A DNA stretch of 64,000 nt, taken from contig CM051462.1 of assembly GCA_028095005.1 (NCBI GenBank), positions 119,278,752 to 119,342,751 on the forward strand, given 5' to 3'. Below the pieces are notes generated by a model. The model saw nothing but the letters and a program-made list of their open reading frames with translations, had not been told where the DNA came from and searched no databases. Below, in pieces: positions 21,900 to 31,953 of the stretch. Every line of letters starts with the position of its first letter. Positions within the stretch are counted from its first letter, which is position 1. This DNA comes from Rhynchospora pubera (lineage: Eukaryota; Streptophyta; Magnoliopsida; Poales; Cyperaceae). A program made the position numbers and the translations under genes.

Positions 21900-23609
21900 T
21901 GTGTGTGTTAGTGTGTCTTGTGGTGAGTGAGAGAGGAGAGGAGTGGTTGGGGAGGTGAAAGTGAAGATTTGAATGGAAATGATGGTTTCTATTTGCGGGA
22001 AGACAAGGCTAAATAAGAAACGGCATTCCAGTTTTAAACTGAGTGGCCGGTAGTGTTGTTCGTCTCGAATATATATATATATATATATATATGTTTTTTA
22101 AAAAAGGCAAAAAATCAGTCGTCTCATTAAGATATTGGAACTGTGGAACCCGTTCTTCTTTACAGAGAGATTTTCTGAATGTCATATAATTCAATGATGA
22201 AATTAGCTTGAGATTTAGATGGTTTAAACTTTAAACCATAATTTTATGTTTCACGGAAATCCAATTAATAAAAATTTAAATTTTAAATAATAATAAATAA
22301 CTATTTGACATATCATCATTATTACATTTTCTTTAGACACATAAAAATTTATGACAATCCGAGTTCACGTTGACATGATTCACGAACTTGAAAATGTCCA
22401 ACAATTATCCATTTCAGTATAGTTTTACAAATTTTTGTTGCCAGTATAAATAAAGTCGATTTTTTTTCCGTATGCATAGAGAAGATTACAGATAAGTTTA
22501 ATTTGATATTTAAGGGAATACTTTTGACAGGAGATATTTAAGTTATGTATTTTAAGTAATTATTTTTTTAAAAAAAATTGAAGTATAAATAAAGCACCAA
22601 ATATAAAAGACATTTAAAGTGTCTTGTATCTATAATTACTTACTACCTATGCTGTTACTTAAAATTCAAAATGAATAAATCAGAATTAATTAACTATCCA
22701 ACTTTTTTGAAGGTAGGTCAGCCGTAGCCATCCTACATGTCTAGAATTAATTGAACAAAATTTTTTTTTACAAAAGTTGAAAAGAAAAAGAAAACGAAAA
22801 CTATACAAGGTTACAGGTTTATAACCAGATCACTGCCAATATCTACACTTAGTACTAACTGAACTTAACTATGTGACAATTAACTATCCAACTTTATGAC
22901 ATTATTACAAAATATTAGGATTAAACAATTTCCTCAAAGGAAATATTGGTCAGGGTTATTACACTGACCCAGATCTGTGGCAAGCATCAAATTATAAATG
23001 CCAGTAGCTTGAGGGTACTTCAAAGAAACTATCTCATTAAATTGAGTAAATAAATGTCCACAAATGTAGTAGTTATTGGTATCTAGAATTTTTTGCGGAA
23101 TTATACTTACAATGTAAGACGTTAAGTTAGATAAACTTTTTTTAAAAAATAATCCACATTGGCTGACAATTTACATTAACATAGAGATATAGATAAAACT
23201 TACATATATGAAATTGACGGAGAATTTTTAAACCCGACTTTTCATATTTAGAACCAACGAATCCTAAAAAATCACTTTCAATCAAATGAATTTTTTTGTG
23301 TAAATCATTTTGATCAAATCCTAAAATTATTTTTTATGTAAATTGAGTATTTAAGTATTTCTCCATCAAAATGTTTGGTCCTTTCTTTCTTATGATTTAT
23401 ATCAACTGACACTTCTTATGTGAAAACTACGAATTTAAAATCAGCTTACAAAATTATTCTGAATATTTAAAGTTGAGAAACTTAATTATTATCTGTATTG
23501 AAACCAGTTTTTAATCTGGCAATTAAAGCTAATATTTCTTGAGTGACAATTAGGATTTTAAATCTGGTAAAAATATTGTTGTGAGTATTTAAAGTTGAGG
23601 AACTTAATT
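21900..23609. other. Promoter side of the hydrolase gene and AT-rich spacer
   Basis: A pure AT dinucleotide run lies at 22069-22092, within 200 bp of the hydrolase ATG. The rest, up to the LTR at 23610, is AT-rich without recognisable genes or repeats. Confidence 0.5.
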
Positions 23610-24337
23610 TGTCAAGAACTAGAGGAAGAAGTGATGATTGGAGAATGATAATTGGGTTCAGAAGTTGGTTGATATATAAGAGAGGAGAAGAGATGAAGAA
23701 AAATAGCTATTTTGGGCTAAATGCACTGAAGATGCATTCTGTAATATACAATTGTTATAGTTCATTTGTATAACTGTTGTAGTGGTATACATAATTGTTG
23801 TAGTTGCTGGGACAGTTGTTGACAGGCCAAAGCCCAATAGACTTAATGAAGAGGTTCTGCAGTCTGAACTGGAGAAGATGCGAGTATTTGATGGAAGTTG
23901 TGCAACAGCTGATCTTAACTCACGTTGGAGAGAAGTTCAGAGTATCCAAGCAATTAGATAACAAGGGGTAGAATTGTAATTTGACTAGGTCTGTTTGTAA
24001 CAGCTTATAAAAGGGGATCTGGAGAGAGAAAGAATTATGGATCGATGTCTTGAATCTTGAAAACACTCATTTCATAGCTTATCTCTTATTCTTTCCATTT
24101 CTATTTTCCGATTTTCTTTAGATCTCAATTGTACATTCAATTCAATTGGATTATTGCCGATTTATATCTCAATTTCATAGTTCAGCTATTCTGTTATCAA
24201 ATCTACCTCCAATTTCTCTCAATTGCTGTTCTTTTAGCTCAATTTGGCACAAAACCTAGCTGTTCTTCAGCTGAGCTTGTATCAGTTTCCGAATTTCCTG
24301 TTACGATTCTGGTTTTTCAGTGATCAGGATCGTAACA
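23610..24337 (+). repeat. Left LTR (728 bp)
   Basis: TG...CA. It differs from the right copy at two bases (CTATTT versus CCATTT near 23708, and CATAG versus CATTG near 24179). A short frame around 24129-24323 recurs in both LTRs and is not a gene. Confidence 0.97.
24006..24012 (+). promoter_or_regulatory. TATA box in the left LTR
   Basis: TATAAAA in the context CAGCTTATAAAAGGGGATC, about 330 bp before the LTR end. It is the likely promoter of the element transcript. The right LTR has the same box at 28483-28489. Confidence 0.65.
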
Positions 24338-24339
24338 AT

Positions 24340-24351
24340 TGGTATCAGAGC
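24340..24351 (+). other. Primer-binding site, initiator tRNA-Met type
   Basis: TGGTATCAGAGC is the standard plant primer site complementary to the 3' end of initiator tRNA-Met. It is separated from the LTR by two bases (AT). Confidence 0.95.
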
Positions 24352-24428
24352 ACCGATTAAAGAGGCCTGATCAATCTTTCTCATCTTTGCCCATCTTTAC
24401 ATCGGTTGTTGGAAGATTGAGTGAATTC

Positions 24429-27400
24429 ATGGCGATCTATACAAGAAACGACAATCTGATGATGAAGAGTGAAGAATGGAGGTTTAAGAACATTCAAGTC
24501 AAGCCTAGTTGGATGAAGCAAGCATCAACAACAGTAAAAGCAAATGGCACACAGTTCAGATTTGAGCTGATGAAGACTGGCGAGATGCACCCGCACCCTG
24601 ACGGATGCAACTGGCGTGTCAAGAATGGCACTCAGTTCAGATCTGAGTCGATGAAGGCTGGCGAGATGCACCCGCACCCTGACGGATGCAGTTGGCATGT
24701 CAGGAATGACACTCAGTTCAGATCTGAGTTGATGAAAGAAGGCGAGATGCACCCGCATTCTGACAGATGCAACTGGCATGGCATGAATTTGAGATTGAAG
24801 GATGACCTGACAGATCAGATCAAGGTCAAAGATGAAGAGGTGATGGAGGTAAACAATGAAAACTTAATTGTTAAGGGCTTAGATAACTCAGCTACCAATC
24901 TAGCCTTGTTTAAGTTGTTTTCCACATTTGGAGAAGTTAGGGCATGTAAAGTTGCTATTGATTCTGATGGTAGATCAAAAGGGTATGGATTTGTCCAATT
25001 TCATTTGGTTGAATCAGCTAAGAAGGCTGTTAAAAGGTTGAATGGGACTGTGTTGAATGGAAAAAGAATAATTGTGGTACCCTTGATTACCAAGAAGGTT
25101 AAGGAAACCCCTTCATCCTATCCAAGTGCTGATTTTAAAGTGAGGAGAAGTAGTGTACCAATGGTAGATAAGGTAATTGCTGGATGTAATGGTAAAATTG
25201 ATGAAAGAAAGGTGGTAGAGGTGAAGGAAGTAGTGAAGGTGTTAGAGATGCAACCTGAGTCTCAACTAATACATCATGCATCACTACATGTGCATCATGA
25301 ACTGGAGCTTGTGCAACCTACATCTCAACCAGTGAAGGATGCATCCCAACCTATGCAAACTGAGGTACCATATTTGGTACAACCAACATACCAACAGATG
25401 CAATCTATGGTATCACAACTTGTACATCCTGAGCCAAAAATTGTACACCTTGAATCCCAGCCATTGGAGACTACATTCAAGTCAATGCAACCAGCATTTG
25501 AAGATGTGTTAGAAAAGCCTAAATCTGTCAGTACAAATCTAATACTTCAAGATTATCCTTTCTCTAAGAAGAGGCAATGGATGGATAGGAGAGAGATTCA
25601 AGATGAAGGAGGAGGATACCACCAAAACCTCAAACTGTGGCAATTTGATGGCACCTCAAACAACACCATACATGAGCCAGAGAATGCACAAAACCTTTAT
25701 CATGAAGATAGTGGGTCAGAAGGAGAAATCAATTGCTCTAGAGAGGAAGAAGGTGATGTGGCCGATGGTGAGGTAAATAGAAGCCAGGAGGTTGAAAGGG
25801 TAGAGGTGATGAAACAAGGGCAAATTAGGAATATGCTAGTGTGCCACTTGTTGGATAGTGGTACTATGCAATCTGCTGCCATCACTAGTATATTACAAAT
25901 GCTGAGTTCAGCTGAAGACAATAGTGGTCCAAAGGTGAAGATGAAAGAAGTGCAACCTAAAGGGCAACTCACAATGCAGCTGGTACTCCAGCCAAGGCAG
26001 CTTGCATTCCAGCCAATATTGCTTGCATTCCAGCCAATATTGCTTGCACTCCAGCCAATGCAACACACCCTTCAGCTTGATCAACCTGCATTTGGTTTTG
26101 CAATTGCAAATCTGGTAGCGTTTCCTTCAGTGCAGTGCAAACTCAGTGGCACAGTGCAACCTCAGATGCAGAATGCACTAATCCAACTACACCCTACATT
26201 GGTAAGAATTCTAAAGGTGCTAGATGTCAGTACAGTTGTGAAATGGAATGATAGAATTATTGAATGGGAGAAAGAAAAGTGGAAGTGCAATGAGTTGTTG
26301 CTGTCACAATCATTCGTTGTTGTTATTGAAGAAGAAGTGCAGCAAGAAAATCTTGTCTGGCAGCCTGCACTAGAGAAGTGCAGCTGGAAGTGGGACAAAG
26401 AGAATGACAACAGAGAAAAGTGTGTTGGAATTATAGAGTTGAAAAGGAGCAAGGAGAAAGAAACTGATGTGTTGTTAACACGTCTATTCATAGTCACTAT
26501 GGAGAAGGAAGTGATAAGGATACAACATGCAAGGGGACATGAGACACAACCTGCATCTTATCAGGTGCACCCTGTATCTCAACCACTTGGAGTGCACCAT
26601 GCTGGTCCCTCAAGAATGCAACCTGTGTTTCAGATGCACCTGTTCACTCAAATGCACCGTGGAGTTCAACTTGTTCTACAGATACATCATGTCTTTAAAT
26701 CAAAGGTACAATTGATGCCACTGCTTGTCCTTGAGAAATTGCAATTTGAAAGAAAATTGTGTAGAGTTGTTGATTTGAAGGGGAGGAATTGCAATGAGGT
26801 CTGTCATAAATTGCACAAGATAGTGTACTGTGAGGTGAAATTTGAAGTGAAACCTGTGATGTTGATGCAACCTGATAAAAAATCTATGATGCACTTTAAC
26901 ACTCAGCCAATGCACCTTATTCTTCAACATGTGCACCCTAACTATCAGCAAGTGCAGTATCCATCTATACAACAAGTTGCTCACATTGTACCTATACCTT
27001 CAATGCTGGAACAATTGAAGTGGAAGATGATAAATTGGAATGAGACTAGTAGAAAGGGTCTCAACTGGATAAAGAAAGCCATGGTGCTAGTCTCAATGTT
27101 GTTGTTGCTATATTTCAGCATAACCATAGCTTTGAGAATGGATTCTAGTGACAAAAGCCATAGAACAACATGGATGCAAAACCAATGTCACATAATGCTT
27201 GTTTTGGGGCAGAATGTTAGTTGTGCAATGCAACAAAATGGTTGGACTAAATGCATGAGTTGGATAAAATGTGAATTGTCAAGGGACAAAGGGCAAAATG
27301 GTCCAAAGGTGTCATGGAAGAAAGAAGTTAGGGGATTAGCTTGTATTGTTAGTCAATTAATCCAACCATGGGTTGAAGAAATCAAAAGAAATTGTTGTGG

Positions 27401-28250
27401 GGAATGGATAAGGAGGCTAAAAGAAAAATATGGAAAGGAGCTGAATTGTGAGGATTCAAGCATGATAGTCACTAATAAAAAGAGCAAGGAAGTGAACTGG
27501 TTGGCTAGTGAGGAAGAAACTGAGATGAAGGCTTTGAACCAGTTAAGCATGGTGGAAGAGAAAAGAGGTGAAATTCTGGTAGCTAAAAGAAAAACAGTGC
27601 ACCTTGTACCTGCACTCATTACAGTGCAACTTGCACTCGTAACAGTGCAACCTGCACCTGCATCTTTTGGAATTCATCAAATGGCAGCAATCAATAGAGG
27701 GATTAAAGGAAGGAGAGTAAAATTCAAGATGGATACCGATACTAAATTTGATGTGCAACCTGAACCTGCATCACTCTCAATACTCCTTGTAGCAAAATCT
27801 ACAAGGCACAAAGGCTGGTTCAAATTTGAGCAAATGATGAATAGATGGGGAGATAAAAGCCGGAGAACACAAACAACCAATAAGGTGTGTGAATCAAATA
27901 GTGCAGTGGATGTGGGAATGGTAGATGCTCATAAAGATCTAAAGGTACATTATCAACTTCTTGCTCAATTTCTGTGTAAACAGATTGGACAACTAGAAAT
28001 GGTGGTATGGAAGTATGATGAAATATTTGCAAGAAAATTCTCCAAGCCAATCCTTGAGGACAAGGATAATTTGAAGGAAAGGAGAATGTCAAGAACTAGA
28101 GGAAGAAGTGATGATTGGAGAATGATAATTGGGTTCAGAAGTTGGTTGATATATAAGAGAGGAGAAGAGATGAAGAAAAATAGCCATTTTGGGCTAAATG
28201 CACTGAAGATGCATTCTGTAATATACAATTGTTATAGTTCATTTGTATAA
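24429..28250 (+). CDS. Element-encoded RRM protein of unknown function
   Basis: From the first ATG the frame gives 1273 residues without interruption; the frame is open from the primer site on. Residues about 39-119 are three 27-residue repeats (GTQFRSE..MK.GEMHPHPDGC.W). An RRM follows at about 142-220, with RNP2 LIVKGL and RNP1 KGYGFVQF. It resembles the second RRM of poly(A)-binding proteins (CKVAIDSDGRSKGYGFVQF). The long remainder is rich in Gln, Pro, Val and Met, with phrases such as VQPTSQPV and 7-residue repeats LAFQPIL. Tryptophan/lysine-rich blocks (NWIKK, SWKKEVRGL) follow, with one probable membrane segment near AMVLVSMLLLLYFSITIAL. The stop lies inside the right LTR. No gag or pol motif exists. 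RNA binding is inferred from the RRM; the rest is unassigned. Confidence 0.8.
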   Translation: MAIYTRNDNLMMKSEEWRFKNIQVKPSWMKQASTTVKANGTQFRFELMKTGEMHPHPDGCNWRVKNGTQFRSESMKAGEMHPHPDGCSWHVRNDTQFRSELMKEGEMHPHSDRCNWHGMNLRLKDDLTDQIKVKDEEVMEVNNENLIVKGLDNSATNLALFKLFSTFGEVRACKVAIDSDGRSKGYGFVQFHLVESAKKAVKRLNGTVLNGKRIIVVPLITKKVKETPSSYPSADFKVRRSSVPMVDKVIAGCNGKIDERKVVEVKEVVKVLEMQPESQLIHHASLHVHHELELVQPTSQPVKDASQPMQTEVPYLVQPTYQQMQSMVSQLVHPEPKIVHLESQPLETTFKSMQPAFEDVLEKPKSVSTNLILQDYPFSKKRQWMDRREIQDEGGGYHQNLKLWQFDGTSNNTIHEPENAQNLYHEDSGSEGEINCSREEEGDVADGEVNRSQEVERVEVMKQGQIRNMLVCHLLDSGTMQSAAITSILQMLSSAEDNSGPKVKMKEVQPKGQLTMQLVLQPRQLAFQPILLAFQPILLALQPMQHTLQLDQPAFGFAIANLVAFPSVQCKLSGTVQPQMQNALIQLHPTLVRILKVLDVSTVVKWNDRIIEWEKEKWKCNELLLSQSFVVVIEEEVQQENLVWQPALEKCSWKWDKENDNREKCVGIIELKRSKEKETDVLLTRLFIVTMEKEVIRIQHARGHETQPASYQVHPVSQPLGVHHAGPSRMQPVFQMHLFTQMHRGVQLVLQIHHVFKSKVQLMPLLVLEKLQFERKLCRVVDLKGRNCNEVCHKLHKIVYCEVKFEVKPVMLMQPDKKSMMHFNTQPMHLILQHVHPNYQQVQYPSIQQVAHIVPIPSMLEQLKWKMINWNETSRKGLNWIKKAMVLVSMLLLLYFSITIALRMDSSDKSHRTTWMQNQCHIMLVLGQNVSCAMQQNGWTKCMSWIKCELSRDKGQNGPKVSWKKEVRGLACIVSQLIQPWVEEIKRNCCGEWIRRLKEKYGKELNCEDSSMIVTNKKSKEVNWLASEEETEMKALNQLSMVEEKRGEILVAKRKTVHLVPALITVQLALVTVQPAPASFGIHQMAAINRGIKGRRVKFKMDTDTKFDVQPEPASLSILLVAKSTRHKGWFKFEQMMNRWGDKSRRTQTTNKVCESNSAVDVGMVDAHKDLKVHYQLLAQFLCKQIGQLEMVVWKYDEIFARKFSKPILEDKDNLKERRMSRTRGRSDDWRMIIGFRSWLIYKRGEEMKKNSHFGLNALKMHSVIYNCYSSFV
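28073..28086 (+). other. Polypurine tract of the RRM element
   Basis: GAAGGAAAGGAGAA, all purine, directly before the right LTR. It is the expected plus-strand primer. Confidence 0.85.
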
Positions 28251-28814
28251 CTGTTGTAGTGGTATACATAATTGTTGTAGTTGCTGGGACAGTTGTTGAC
28301 AGGCCAAAGCCCAATAGACTTAATGAAGAGGTTCTGCAGTCTGAACTGGAGAAGATGCGAGTATTTGATGGAAGTTGTGCAACAGCTGATCTTAACTCAC
28401 GTTGGAGAGAAGTTCAGAGTATCCAAGCAATTAGATAACAAGGGGTAGAATTGTAATTTGACTAGGTCTGTTTGTAACAGCTTATAAAAGGGGATCTGGA
28501 GAGAGAAAGAATTATGGATCGATGTCTTGAATCTTGAAAACACTCATTTCATAGCTTATCTCTTATTCTTTCCATTTCTATTTTCCGATTTTCTTTAGAT
28601 CTCAATTGTACATTCAATTCAATTGGATTATTGCCGATTTATATCTCAATTTCATTGTTCAGCTATTCTGTTATCAAATCTACCTCCAATTTCTCTCAAT
28701 TGCTGTTCTTTTAGCTCAATTTGGCACAAAACCTAGCTGTTCTTCAGCTGAGCTTGTATCAGTTTCCGAATTTCCTGTTACGATTCTGGTTTTTCAGTGA
28801 TCAGGATCGTAACA
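28087..28814 (+). repeat. Right LTR (728 bp)
   Basis: Copy of 23610-24337 with two substitutions (about 0.27 percent). The coding frame of the element ends 164 bases into this LTR. Confidence 0.97.
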
Positions 28815-29589
28815 TAATTATTATCTTTATTAAAAAAAAAGAAATTCACAATGATATATTATTATTTGGAACACTAATGGTAACCAGTACTTACACTGTG
28901 TCAGTACTAATTATAACATCTGAGCATTAATATGGAGGTATTCAAAAGAAAAATGGTCCTGGCACTAATTGATCAGATCATCTGATCTGGCTTGTTGGAT
29001 TAAAGGTAAAAGAAAGCCTTTCCGGATCGCTTTCCTCGCCATCTTTTTTTCTGTACCTCATGTCTGCAGAACAGTCACATTTCATGGGATCGTTAAAAGC
29101 GACGAATGTATCATATCGTAGGATGAAAGCTTTAACATTTTTGTAATTTTGTGCAAGCTGCCTGTCTGTATTGAATTTCGGTCAAGTTGTGTTTATTTTG
29201 AAATGGGACACATATAGAATACCAAACAAAAAATATATATATGGGACACCATATATGATATTCAAATCAAAACAAGCATTAGAACACGGTCAAACTCAAA
29301 CACAATTAAAAAAAAAAGAATTAACTATGATTTTTTTTCGGAGAGAGAAAACATTTTTACTACAGCAAAAAAACATTTCCTTTGCTTTCAATGTATCATG
29401 TAAATGTAATCTTTGTTTTCTTTTAAAGATTATTTGGTGGGTTGGTGTTGGCCACCCTAGGCCTAGAAAAAAGTAATTCAATCTTGTTAAAGTGCTAAAC
29501 TCAGTTAGGGTGAAGATTAGGAGCACTAATGTTTGTAATGTTGCCAAAAATTCTTGAGAGATCTAAAAGAGAAAAGATAATTTCTCAGC
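28815..29589. other. AT-rich spacer
   Basis: No gene or defined repeat seen between the right LTR of the RRM element and the LINE fragment. Confidence 0.45.
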
Positions 29590-30036
29590 TCAAGCTTGGA
29601 ATGTGGCAGGATTAATCTTTGTCTAACTAGGAGCATTTCTAAGGAAATTAGAATAGAAAAGAATGCTATTATTAATCTGCTTACTAATACACCCTTTAGT
29701 GATGCTTCTGACAGTGTCAGTTGGAATTTAGATAACAAGGGAATTTATAATGTCAGCTCCTTCACAAACACTCCTTAACAATGGAGGGGTAATTGTGAAT
29801 AAAAAAGAGTCTATGTGGCAGTTAAAATATCCCTAAAATTTAAACCCTTTCTTCGGCTTGTAACACACAATAAAATTTTTGGCAATATTTGCAAAAGAGG
29901 CTGGATAGGGCCTAACAAATGTCAATTTTGCAATAGTGTTGAAACTATAGACCATTTATTTGTGAACTGTCCTTTTATATTAAGCCTTCTTGGACCTGTT
30001 TTAATATGTTTTACTCCAAGAACATTACTTTAGCAC
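29590..30036 (+). pseudogene. LINE reverse-transcriptase 3' fragment (zf-RVT-like)
   Basis: Broken frames encode the zinc-binding C-terminal domain found in plant LINE ORF2: THNKIFGNICKRGWIGPNKC, then FCNSVETIDHLFVNCPF (about 29870-29980), preceded by VSWNLDNKGIYNVSSF and SMWQLKYP. The pattern Cys-x2-Cys-x7-His-x4-Cys is visible. A stop near 29776 and a shift near 29830 make it a relic. It differs from the LINE split by the Tat element. Confidence 0.75.
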
Positions 30037-30135
30037 CAACATTAATATCTGACAATAATATTTGAAATGAAATATTGTAATAAACTTTGGTTAGAGTAAG
30101 CAGATTTGGGAGAGAAAAAAAAAAGAAAAATAATA

Positions 30136-30217
30136 CGTCGCCTGAGAGATTCGAACTCTCGCGGGGAAACCCCATGTACTTAGCAGGCACACGCCTTAAC
30201 CACTCGGCCAAAGCGAC
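30136..30217 (-). tRNA. tRNA-Ser (anticodon GCT)
   Basis: 82 nt, class II. The minus strand gives acceptor GTCGCTT paired with AGGCGAC, D arm GCC..GGC, and a five-pair anticodon stem TGTGC/GTACA around loop CTGCTAA. A serine-type long variable arm (TGGGGTTTCCCC) and T arm GAGAG-TTCGAAT-CTCTC follow. All stems close well, there is no intron, and CCA is not encoded, as expected in a nucleus. A T run follows in transcription order (the AAAAA of the plus strand near 30120), fitting RNA polymerase III termination. Confidence 0.97.
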
Positions 30218-30419
30218 GATGTTGTTTAATTTAGTAATTATAAAATATATAACCATTATCCAATCTGTTCAATAGATCAGGAAATTTCGTTCCCGGTTCT
30301 AAGTTCTAACTCGGATTCTCGGACCAAGTGCCAAGCTCCGATCAAATTAGTGAGACGAGAGAAGATAATCTGACGCTACAGATTGAATTGAACCCCTCTT
30401 GAACGAGAGAGATCAGAAG

Positions 30420-31953
30420 ATGGAGGGAGAAGGGGCAGGAACCGCCGGAGTGGTGGGTTCAGCGTCGGCGCCGGACGAACCCAGAGACGCGCGCGTGGTG
30501 CGCGAGATCCTCCGCTCTATGGGCCTAAGCGAAGGCGAGTACGAGCCCCGCGTCGTGCATCAGCTACTTGAACTCGCCTACAGGTTACCCTACTTGTCAT
30601 CTCTTAGGTTTTGCTTTTACTTGATCATGCTTTTTTATGGGGGAGATAATTTAGTTTGACTGCTTCACTATGAGTGCCTCTTACACAGTTCCAACTTTCT
30701 GATTAACCCGTCTTTCAAAGTTTTCCTTATAGGTTCCAATTTTGATACTGCCACTATTTTGGGTACTTTGCTTCTCTTCTGTTATGTTCAATTTGGCATT
30801 TTTGGGCTAAAAGTTTCACTAGTTTTCATACAATTCTTATGTTCTGGGTTTTTCTCAGCTGCCACTACTTTGCTTTTGTGTACTATCTAGTTTTTGAATG
30901 AGGATGTCATTTGGGGAAGTATGTTTCAAAACTGCGGAAAAAAAAACAATTAGATCTGTTTTGTGAGCAATCTAGTTATATGGACTCGAGTTGGCACTGT
31001 TTTGTGCCTGATTTCAACCACGCAAAAAAAAAAAAAGGGAATAAGCAAGAAAAAAATAAAACAAAGAAGAACTGTTTTATTCCAGTAAATTAGTGCCTTA
31101 AACCAGAGTTGTAGTTTGTTTCAGCATTGGATATCATACTATGCTGTGTAAATTTTTATTTGAATGGGCTAAAGTATTGTTGGTTAAAACTTGAAGCAGG
31201 TATACAGTGGAAGTTCTATCAGATGCACAAGTATACGCTGAGCATGCTGGCAAACCAGCCAATGCCATAGATACTGAAGATGTTAGGCTTGCAATCCAGT
31301 CAAAAGTGAACACTTCTTTCTCTCAGCCTCCTCCTCGAGAGGTACATTTAGACTTCACTGGTACATTACAGTATGGCTCCCGCATCTAGTTTTATTGGTT
31401 ATAGGATGTTTAACCTCAGCTATCTAAATCAGCCTCAAAACGGAGTATTGCTTCAGAGGGTAAGGTTCTGTATGTTGCCATTGATATCGGTACCAATCAC
31501 CTTCTGAACTGGGGGTCTGGGAGTTACTGGTATATGTAAGGGAACTTTAGTTCTTGGAACTTTATTAAGCTGAGAACTGAGTTACTGTTATCGGACATTA
31601 TAATAACTTGATTTTTTTTTTTTTTTTTTTGCACTCTCATTTTTTAGATTCTATTAGAGCTGGCTCGAAATAGAAACAAAATCCCTTTGCCAAAGTCGAT
31701 TGCACCACCTGGCTCGATACCTCTTCCACCAGATGAAGACACCTTAATCAGCCCAAATTACCAGCTTCTGATACCTACAAGGCAACCAACTCAAAATGAA
31801 GAGGCTGATGAAGCAACTGAAACCAACTCAGCAAACCCTAATGCTAACCCTAATGCAAGTATGATGTCAGAGCAGAGTGGTGTTACTGAACAGCAGTCTC
31901 AGCAAGTTTTGCAAAGAGTTTCTTTCCAACTAGGCCCAGGCCAGCGTCGCTGA
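30420..31953 (+). CDS. TAF9: TFIID subunit TAF9
   Basis: Three exons (30420-30583, 31200-31341, 31648-31953; GT-AG, phases agree) give 203 residues. The histone-fold region spans about 22-95: [20 protein letters not shown], then [20 protein letters not shown] and the stretch ending [14 protein letters not shown]. The plant-conserved [19 protein letters not shown] and [14 protein letters not shown] follow. The end is Asn/Gln-rich and variable. TAF9 pairs with TAF6 in TFIID and SAGA-type complexes. The ATG at 30420 is chosen because it begins the conserved N-terminal region; an open stretch extends a little upstream without ATG. Intron 1 (616 bp) and intron 2 (306 bp, with a long T run) hold nothing else. 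The gene looks intact. Confidence 0.95.

Larger units (their letters stand above)
23610..28814 (+). mobile_element. Non-autonomous LTR retrotransposon carrying an RRM-coding gene
   Basis: The element is 5205 bp. Its two 728-bp LTRs start TGTCAAGAAC and end GGATCGTAACA, and differ at only two positions. The target duplication TAATT lies at 23605-23609 and 28815-28819. The primer-binding site TGGTATCAGAGC follows two bases after the left LTR, and a polypurine tract abuts the right LTR. No gag, protease, reverse transcriptase or integrase is present. The 3749-bp interior is instead one long frame with an RNA-recognition motif. It must be moved by proteins of another element. By layout it is a large retrotransposon derivative, but unlike typical ones it is protein-coding throughout. 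Confidence 0.95.

Noticed and set aside
24129..24323. 64-codon frame found twice (also 28606-28800)
   Set aside because: It is LTR sequence duplicated by the element; no motif, and it overlaps the probable leader region.
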